Of a DNA stretch of 10,560 bases, positions 6,139 to 10,560 are shown one piece after another. How positions within the stretch are numbered: position 1 is the stretch's first letter; each line of letters opens with the position of its first letter. Origin of the DNA: a bacterium (GTDB lineage: Bacteria; Babelota; Babeliae; Babelales; RVW-14). A program made the position numbers and the translations under genes. The notes under the pieces were generated by a model. The model searched no databases, was not told the DNA's origin, and was given only the letters and a program-made list of their open reading frames with translations. The stretch spans positions 1-10,560 of the forward strand of contig JAUIHA010000016.1 in NCBI GenBank assembly GCA_030432505.1, read 5' to 3'.

Positions 6139-6675
6139 TTAGAGATAATCGGGCATTTCAAGAGCTTTTTTAGCTTCTTTCATTTCCCTATCAAAGTTAA
6201 TAATATTTGGCGCATGTTTAATTCGAAGAGCGTTAAATTCTTTCATAAAGCCATCTGATGATCTATCACCATTATGTTTATCAGAAAGTTTCTCAACATC
6301 CTGTTTAAAAGCCTCTGTAGAAAACTTATTAATATCATCACTATACTTTGACATAATCTTTTTAAATGCCTCAGTAAGCTTTATAAAGTTGTCTGTTCCA
6401 GGTTTCCATTGATCTGACTGTTGTTTTTTTACAGGATCTGTCTCAATATCCTTATTCGCCTTTTTCAAACGAGAGTCAACAATATCTCGAGCCATTTCAT
6501 AACCTGTCATTGAAAGAGCTTGATTCTCTATTGCTTCTATAGGGGTTATTATGAGTGATTTACCATCTGTGCGTAACTTAACCTTTGAACCCTCAGATAT
6601 ATTAAGCAATTCTAAAATTGCACGATCAAAGATTAATGCGTTACTATTGCCATACTTAACAAGCTTCTTAACCAT
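6139..6675 (-). CDS. AbrB/MazE-fold DNA-binding protein with long helical C-terminal region (orphan antitoxin-like regulator)
   Basis: 178 residues. Positions 1-46 (KKLVKYGNSNALIFDRAIL, then ISEGSKVKLRTDGKSLIITP) match the swapped-hairpin AbrB/MazE N-terminal domain: a basic strand, a Gly-Asn-Ser turn, the helix-capping LLxIxEGxxV segment and a last strand ending in ITP. Such domains bind DNA as dimers. The other 130 residues are charged and predicted helical, with no family I recognise; MazE-type antitoxins usually total about 80 residues, so the tail is unusually long. No toxin gene (MazF, PIN, Doc) lies next to it: the neighbours are a tRNA and a divergent secreted protein. AAGGG sits 6 bases before the ATG. 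The gene has its own promoter and terminator, so it is monocistronic. It could be an orphan regulator of itself and of the divergent gene, or an antitoxin with a novel effector tail. Confidence 0.8.
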   Translation of the reverse strand: MVKKLVKYGNSNALIFDRAILELLNISEGSKVKLRTDGKSLIITPIEAIENQALSMTGYEMARDIVDSRLKKANKDIETDPVKKQQSDQWKPGTDNFIKLTEAFKKIMSKYSDDINKFSTEAFKQDVEKLSDKHNGDRSSDGFMKEFNALRIKHAPNIINFDREMKEAKKALEMPDYL

Positions 6676-6722
6676 CAGTAACCCTTATTACAATGTGTTA
6701 ATATTTTACGATACTATAACTA

Positions 6723-6751
6723 TGTATACACCAAAACAATAACGATGTAAA
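6723..6751 (-). promoter_or_regulatory. Candidate promoter of the AbrB-like gene
   Basis: On the minus strand: -35 TTTACA (6751-6746), a 17-bp spacer, -10 TATACA (6728-6723). The start of transcription would be near 6716, 41 bases before the ATG. The half-sites ATAC (6711-6714) and GTAT (6724-6727) form an interrupted palindrome over the -10 and start, a possible autorepression site. Confidence 0.45.
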
Positions 6752-6805
6752 ATGCTACTGCTATTATATTAAATAGATAATCAAAATTGACTCTTCTAAA
6801 AACCC

Positions 6806-6834
6806 GTGATAGCTTATCCAAATAAGCCTATATT
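6806..6834 (+). promoter_or_regulatory. Candidate promoter of the secreted LRR-like gene
   Basis: -35 GTGATA (6806-6811), a 17-bp spacer, -10 TATATT (6829-6834): nine of twelve consensus bases. A competing reading, TTGACT (6787-6792) with TAGCTT (6810-6815), has a better -35 and a poorer -10. From the preferred -10, transcription would begin near 6841, 44 bases before the ATG at 6885. Confidence 0.4.
6812..6827. repeat. Short palindrome in the promoter spacer, operator-like
   Basis: GCTTAT-CCAA-ATAAGC, perfect 6-bp arms and a 4-base centre. It fills 16 of the 17 bases between the preferred -35 and -10 of the rightward gene, a place where a bound protein would block or distort the promoter. 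It is too short and lacks a T-run, so it is not a terminator. Confidence 0.4.
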
Positions 6835-6884
6835 GGGGGGCATAGTCATTATCCATTCAACCTTTTTTAGGGAAGAAACGAGCG

Positions 6885-7421
6885 ATGAATAGTGTAACTA
6901 AATTTTTATTAAGTATAACACTCATTTTTTCAACGATTATCACGGGATCAACATTTGCAGTGAAAAACAATACAGAAAAACCTAATGTTGATGATCATAT
7001 CTCAAACATTAAGCATGACGAACTTCGTGAATATGTTCAAAAAAATCATCAAAAATTCAACAACCTTAAAATTAGTTTCATTGGTGAAACGTTCCCAGCT
7101 GATAAGATTGAAGCCTTTGGCATCCAGTACTTATTACCTGATAACGAAACATTTGCAGGTACCCATTTTCTTGACCATCCGTTACCAAATAAAAATGACG
7201 TAATCTCCATTATTAAAGCATGTGCCGCACACCTTAAATCGCTTGAATTAACATGCTCTAATATAACCCCTAATGAATTATTAGAAGCCCTTAGAGAAGC
7301 AAAACTTTTGACCTCTCTAACACTTTGCTACTGTAAAAACTTCAAAAATGACGGTTTAGCGACAAAGCTTCTTGCTATTTGTCCCGATTTTAAAGAAGTA
7401 GCTTTTCAGGGTTCAGTATAA
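6885..7421 (+). CDS. Small secreted leucine-rich-repeat-like protein
   Basis: 178 residues with a clear Sec signal peptide (Lys6, hydrophobic about residues 7-24, likely cleavage after TFA at 25). Residues about 117-178 show two or so degenerate leucine-rich repeats: LKSLELTCSNITPNELLEAL, then LLTSLTLCYCKNFKNDGLAT, then CPDFKEVAF. The LTSLxLxxCxxFxxDGLxxL pattern is like the cysteine-containing repeats of F-box/AMN1-type proteins. The region 30-115 is charged and unrecognised. The number of repeats is too small for a full solenoid, so it may be a truncated member of a larger family or a small binding protein. GGGAAG lies about 9 bases before the ATG. Divergent from the AbrB-like gene; the next gene follows after 38 bp on the same strand. 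In host-associated bacteria such secreted LRR proteins are often host-directed, but nothing here proves that. Confidence 0.7.
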   Translation: MNSVTKFLLSITLIFSTIITGSTFAVKNNTEKPNVDDHISNIKHDELREYVQKNHQKFNNLKISFIGETFPADKIEAFGIQYLLPDNETFAGTHFLDHPLPNKNDVISIIKACAAHLKSLELTCSNITPNELLEALREAKLLTSLTLCYCKNFKNDGLATKLLAICPDFKEVAFQGSV

Positions 7422-7459
7422 AGTCCTCCTGCTAGGAAGCGCTTTAGAAAGAAATCATT

Positions 7460-8014
7460 ATGTTTGGATCATGCTACGAGTACAATAACGATAAGAGCGA
7501 AGTAACGGTTTATTCAGATTATCTACGGGCAAGAATCTGTATTCTAATTCTTTTCCTCATGCCTTTTGGAATACTTTTCTTTTTAAATCTACAATATTTA
7601 CTGCTTTTACTACCTCTCTGTTTTATTCTCGAAGCTCCCGCATTCGCGACGGCATATAAACACTATGAAAAATTCCCATTACTTACAATCAACAAGCACG
7701 GAATAACACCAACAAGAACTAAAGAAGGTTACATAGACTTTAACGCAAAACTTATTCCATGGGAAAACATAAAGGAAATTTTTGTTTGCAAGCCACCCTT
7801 TACAAACAAAAAGAAAGCTGGATATCGCTATTTAGGCATTAATCTAACTCAACAAAACGAAAAAGCTTATACCAAAATTTTTTCAAAAGTTAAGGTCGTA
7901 ACTATTGGGTCAAATGATAAAGATATTCCCCTTTTTGTGTTTCATCCATTTCAAAAGGGATTTATAAAATGTCTAAATTTTTACTATGCTCAACACCTTG
8001 AGAAAAAAATATGA
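7460..8014 (+). CDS. Membrane protein with two TM segments and a PH-like (STM3941-type) domain
   Basis: 184 residues. Two hydrophobic segments (about 25-42 and 44-65) form a hairpin, with both ends likely in the cytoplasm. The soluble part has LLTINKHGIT (74-83) and the LIPWENIKEI segment (98-107) followed by strands around YLGINL and VVTIG. The pattern 'strand - HGI - IPWENIKEI' is typical of bacterial PH-like domains fused to a TM hairpin, as I recall for the STM3941 family. The function of that family is not settled; some members are found in toxin-immunity neighbourhoods. There is no strong SD (AGAAAG about 8 bases upstream). Its stop overlaps the ATG of the next gene by 4 bases (ATGA), so the two products are probably made together. 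Confidence 0.6.
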   Translation: MFGSCYEYNNDKSEVTVYSDYLRARICILILFLMPFGILFFLNLQYLLLLLPLCFILEAPAFATAYKHYEKFPLLTINKHGITPTRTKEGYIDFNAKLIPWENIKEIFVCKPPFTNKKKAGYRYLGINLTQQNEKAYTKIFSKVKVVTIGSNDKDIPLFVFHPFQKGFIKCLNFYYAQHLEKKI

Positions 8015-8670
8015 TGGATAAAGGATATGGCAAACCTATTCAAATAAACCCTGCCCAAATTGAAAAAAAACTACAAATTCTTACTGAATGTGGCCTTAAA
8101 CTTGTTCCTCCATATTCTAGTAAAGATATCCTTCGACTATGCGAAAAAGCAGATGAAGATGTCTTAACGGGATACACAAATAGTCTAGAAAAGGACACGC
8201 TAAGGGCAACGCTCTTTTTATTAGGAAAAGATTATAAGGACTACAATAGCAATGACTATGAGTATGGACGATGCTATTGTGAAAACTTATTACTAACAGA
8301 GTTTGAGAGCTATAATGATTATGAGGATTACCTGGATGTAATAAAGCGCATGGTTAAAATGACCCAGGGAGCTTTAAAGCTTGATAACATGACGACATGG
8401 TATGATGATTATGATGATAAAGTGTGGATATCATTTGATTTTCAAGGTGAAACACATGAATTTTCATACGAATATAAAAAGTGGTTTCGCGATGTAGGCA
8501 TCCTTACTCCAATAGTAAAGTTCCTCGCAATTGCAGATCCAACAAAAACATTCGTTTATTATAATTACTGTGATGAGGTATATGCAATTATATGTATAAA
8601 CAAAGCGGATGTAGAAAAGTTAAAAAAACAGAGAATCTATTTTCAACCTGTAAGCCGCACTATCTGGTAG
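8011..8670 (+). CDS. Unrecognised acidic soluble protein, coupled to the PH-like membrane protein
   Basis: 219 residues, no signal peptide or membrane segment, rich in Asp, Glu and Tyr (for instance KDYKDYNSNDYEYGR and WYDDYDDKVW). The N-terminal third looks helical; residues about 130-205 alternate strands and helices (VWISFDFQGETHEFSYEY, then a helix, then FVYYNYCDEVYAIICINKADVEKLKKQ). I do not recognise a named family. The last part resembles, from memory only, small proteins found in bacterial toxin-immunity clusters, and I give that little weight. The ATGA overlap with the upstream stop indicates translational coupling, so the pair may work together, for example as a membrane anchor plus a soluble partner. 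A second ATG directly follows the first at 8014. Confidence 0.7.
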   Translation: MMDKGYGKPIQINPAQIEKKLQILTECGLKLVPPYSSKDILRLCEKADEDVLTGYTNSLEKDTLRATLFLLGKDYKDYNSNDYEYGRCYCENLLLTEFESYNDYEDYLDVIKRMVKMTQGALKLDNMTTWYDDYDDKVWISFDFQGETHEFSYEYKKWFRDVGILTPIVKFLAIADPTKTFVYYNYCDEVYAIICINKADVEKLKKQRIYFQPVSRTIW

Positions 8671-8721
8671 AATGCTTACTATCGCCGAAATTATTTCTTT
8701 TAAATAGCCCAACCCCAAAAA

Positions 8722-8749
8722 TTGACTTTCCATTATCATTCTGCATGAT
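8722..8749 (+). promoter_or_regulatory. Candidate promoter of the adenine deaminase gene
   Basis: TTGACT (8722-8727), a 16-bp spacer, CATGAT (8744-8749). Transcription would start near 8756, 33 bases before the ATG. The -10 is only four of six and there is no terminator after the gene ending at 8670, so read-through from upstream is an alternative. Confidence 0.35.
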
Positions 8750-8788
8750 TATTATTAAAAATGTTAGTAAATAAAGGGGTAAAGAGGT

Positions 8789-9832
8789 ATGCTCAATCAA
8801 GCAAATAAAAATTGCTCCCAATTTTTAAGAAGATTACCTAAAGCTGAATTACATGTACATATTGAAGGAACACTTGAGCCGGAGCAACTCCTACTTTTTG
8901 CAAAGCGAAACAATGTTTCTTTACCAACAGAAACAATCTTATCAAAAGACAAAAAATCTTATCGTTACTCAAATTTTGATTCTTTCATTACAACGTATAT
9001 AACTAGCACACAAGCGCTATGCAACAAACAAGATTTCTATGAAATGACCTTGGCGTATTTAGAAAAAGTATCTCAACAAGGCGTAGTTCACACTGAGATT
9101 TACTTTGATATTCAAACGTATCTTCCTCGAAACATTGACCCAGATGATGTTGTCTATGGAATACATCAGGCTTTAGAAGAAGGGCAAAAAATACTAGGCA
9201 TTTCAAGCTCCATGATTTTTAGTTTACTACGTCATGAAACTCAAAAAGAAGCTTTAGAGAATTTTAATCTTATAAAAAAACGATATCAAAAAATTGTATC
9301 TACTATAGGACTAGCATCAAACAGCACTGATAATCCCATCACAAAATTTAAATCTATTTTTCACCAAGCACATAATGCGGGCTACCACTGCGTCGCTCAC
9401 CTAGGAGAATTCGATAGCCCAGAGCTTATATGGCAAGCATTGCGTGAGATTCCCATTGAACGTATAGATCACGGTGTAGAATGTATTCGGGACCAAAAAT
9501 TAATGGCAGAGTTAGCACAAAGAAAAATTCCTCTCACCATTTGTCCTCTTTCAAACGTCGCATTGGGAAAGTACAAAAACCTACAGCAACATCCTATCAG
9601 AAAAATCTATGATGCTGGGATTACAGTAACAATTAACTCTGATGATCCTTCTTTTTTCAATGGGTATATCGGAGATAACTATCAAGCACTCTTAAATAAT
9701 AATATTCTTTCTTGTAAAGAATTAGTGGAATGCGCCCGTAATTCAATTAATGCATCATTCATGGAACACACACGCAAAAAAATGTTACTTTCAAGACTTA
9801 ATAAGTTCGCTTTGCAACATATTTGCAATTAA
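8789..9832 (+). CDS. add: Adenosine deaminase-family enzyme, probably adenine deaminase
   Basis: A 347-residue TIM-barrel metallo-deaminase of purine salvage. Zinc ligands are His22 and His24 in LPKAELHVHIEGTLEPE (16-32), His204, and Asp285 in NSDDPSFFNGY (283-293); Glu207 is the catalytic acid and His228 (IDHG) is conserved. The choice of adenine over adenosine rests on ERIDHGVECI, IPLTICPLSNVALG, DPSFFNGYIGDNY and HTEIYFDIQT, which follow the bacterial adenine deaminase subfamily rather than true adenosine deaminases; this is a call from remembered sequences. The HAGE motif reads HLGE here (Leu205). It would convert adenine to hypoxanthine in the cytosol. SD candidates are GGGG at 8776-8779 and AGAGG next to the ATG. 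The following gene begins 11 bp after the stop, so the two are likely co-transcribed. Confidence 0.88.
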   Translation: MLNQANKNCSQFLRRLPKAELHVHIEGTLEPEQLLLFAKRNNVSLPTETILSKDKKSYRYSNFDSFITTYITSTQALCNKQDFYEMTLAYLEKVSQQGVVHTEIYFDIQTYLPRNIDPDDVVYGIHQALEEGQKILGISSSMIFSLLRHETQKEALENFNLIKKRYQKIVSTIGLASNSTDNPITKFKSIFHQAHNAGYHCVAHLGEFDSPELIWQALREIPIERIDHGVECIRDQKLMAELAQRKIPLTICPLSNVALGKYKNLQQHPIRKIYDAGITVTINSDDPSFFNGYIGDNYQALLNNNILSCKELVECARNSINASFMEHTRKKMLLSRLNKFALQHICN

Positions 9833-9833
9833 A

Positions 9834-9837
9834 GGAG
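9834..9837 (+). promoter_or_regulatory. Shine-Dalgarno that fixes a TTG start
   Basis: GGAG within AAAGGAGAAAG, 6 bases before a TTG at 9844. No ATG or GTG in this frame lies near it; the first in-frame ATG is at 10105, 87 codons later and without an SD. This is the reason for calling the non-ATG start. Confidence 0.75.
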
Positions 9838-9843
9838 AAAGTC

Positions 9844-10560
9844 TTGTCTAAAAAAGAAAAAAGTGCATCTCAAATTTTTGGTGATCTTACCGACAGTCAA
9901 AAGATTCTTCGTGCAGTAGACATTGCACAGCTTGGAGAAGATATTGGCCAACGAATCGACTTTTTACTTAAACGATTCAAAAAAGATAAGGCACTGAGTG
10001 AAATACTTTCAACTATCCTCACAGGCTACGGTGCACCAAAAGAAACGACCTCCAGCAATAATCTCTCCTCAAAAACAAAGAAAAGTCTCAAAGACCTCTA
10101 TTACATGATGTCATACGATTTTCCTGGTTTTATACAAGAGCTCAAAAAGCTCAAAATATCTTCTGTCCAAGAAAACGAAATCGATAAAAAACTTTGTAAA
10201 ACCGGTAGCGGCCTGGATAAAGTTATAAAAAAATACAAACAAACAGCAAAAACACTTTTGATCGGACGCAACCCTGACGACACAAAGCAAAACCAGCTCG
10301 CATTCTCATTAAAACTTTTCAAAGCTATTTTTTGTAACCAACGTGATAAACAAACCGTTGATAAAATGATTAAAAGCCAACCCTTGCACCCTGCTATGAG
10401 GTTTTGCCTCGTGGTAATGTGGCATAGCTTTGCAGAAATTGGCTGGTTAATTTGGCATAAAAAACTTATAGAAAACCTTAAGCAAGAAAATGACCAAGGT
10501 AAAACAATTAAGTACATTGCTGGGGGTACTGATATTTTTCAGCTCATTGAAAGCGGCATT
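9844..10560 (+). CDS. Unrecognised lysine-rich protein, partial (N-terminal 239 codons), TTG start
   Basis: The frame stays open from 9844 to the end of the window, 239 codons without a stop. It begins SKKEKSASQIFGDLTD after the initiator, has no signal peptide, and is Lys-rich and probably helical (for instance KKSLKDLYYMMSYDFPGFIQELKKLK and, farther on, SLKLFKAIFC). Near residues 180-206 is a Trp-rich, more hydrophobic stretch (HPAMRFCLVVMWHSFAEIGW, then LIWHKK) that looks like a buried or membrane-touching helix rather than a clean TM segment. I find no motif of a known family. It lies 11 bp after the adenine deaminase with a strong SD, so it is probably part of that transcript, but its role cannot be read from the part present. 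A minus-strand open frame at 10101-10517 lies opposite it and is a shadow. Confidence 0.75.
   Translation, partial: MSKKEKSASQIFGDLTDSQKILRAVDIAQLGEDIGQRIDFLLKRFKKDKALSEILSTILTGYGAPKETTSSNNLSSKTKKSLKDLYYMMSYDFPGFIQELKKLKISSVQENEIDKKLCKTGSGLDKVIKKYKQTAKTLLIGRNPDDTKQNQLAFSLKLFKAIFCNQRDKQTVDKMIKSQPLHPAMRFCLVVMWHSFAEIGWLIWHKKLIENLKQENDQGKTIKYIAGGTDIFQLIESGI

Noticed and set aside
5934..6140. Attachment site or second copy of the tRNA-Asn 3' end marking an integrated element
   Set aside because: I found no repeat of the tRNA 3' end downstream in the window and no integrase gene; kept only as an open question.
7422..7459. Terminator between the LRR-like and PH-like genes (TCCT-GCT-AGGA)
   Set aside because: A 4-bp stem with no T-run is too weak to call.
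10101..10517. Minus-strand open frame of 138 codons
   Set aside because: It lies opposite the plus-strand frame from 9844, which has a strong SD and operon spacing; the minus product shows no motif or RBS support that I can see.
1..10560. CRISPR array, transposon ends or other mobile element
   Set aside because: No regularly spaced repeats, transposase or recombinase motifs, or terminal inverted repeats were seen on either strand.

Overview
The window looks like chromosomal DNA of an AT-leaning, Gram-negative-type bacterium. Three proteins carry Sec signal peptides, both tRNA genes encode their own 3' CCA, and housekeeping genes sit beside short unfamiliar secreted or membrane proteins. The mix (secreted staphylococcal-nuclease-like protein, secreted short leucine-rich-repeat protein, purine-base deaminase, SufS/SufU pair) would suit a host-associated small-genome lineage such as Candidatus Dependentiae (TM6). 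This is a guess from gene style; nothing here fixes the taxon.

Left block (1-2338, minus strand): a leftward run of three genes with short gaps. A secreted nuclease-fold protein comes first (1748-2338), then a secreted alpha/beta hydrolase (449-1714), then the N-terminal 145 codons of a biotin carboxylase that leaves the window (1-437). A good extended -10 promoter lies at 2370-2397. Middle-left block (2476-5740, plus strand): a divergent promoter starts a run of sufS, sufU and pepA closed by a textbook intrinsic terminator. SufS takes sulfur from cysteine and SufU is its zinc-type acceptor partner, so the pair serves Fe-S cluster assembly. The aminopeptidase is a peptide-recycling enzyme that appears to be co-transcribed.

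Centre (5740-6140): a near-consensus promoter drives tRNA-Val(UAC) and tRNA-Asn(GUU). They are followed by a perfect 16-bp hairpin that can end transcription from both sides. Right of the tRNAs (6139-8670) is a cluster of genes I cannot assign to core functions: a leftward AbrB/MazE-fold DNA-binding protein with a long helical tail and no adjacent toxin, a divergent secreted LRR-like protein, and a translationally coupled pair made of a two-TM membrane protein with a PH-like domain and an acidic soluble protein. The divergent promoter region carries a 16-bp palindrome lying almost exactly between the -35 and -10 of the LRR gene.

Right end (8789-10560, plus strand): an adenosine-deaminase-family enzyme whose motifs fit adenine deaminase. 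It is followed 11 bp later by an unrecognised lysine-rich protein that starts at TTG behind a strong Shine-Dalgarno and runs off the window.

The points most worth checking are the nuclease with its catalytic Glu replaced by Pro, the SufU-like protein lacking the SufU insertion, the altered HAGE motif of the deaminase, the altered nucleophile elbow of the hydrolase, and the regulatory palindromes around the orphan AbrB-like gene.
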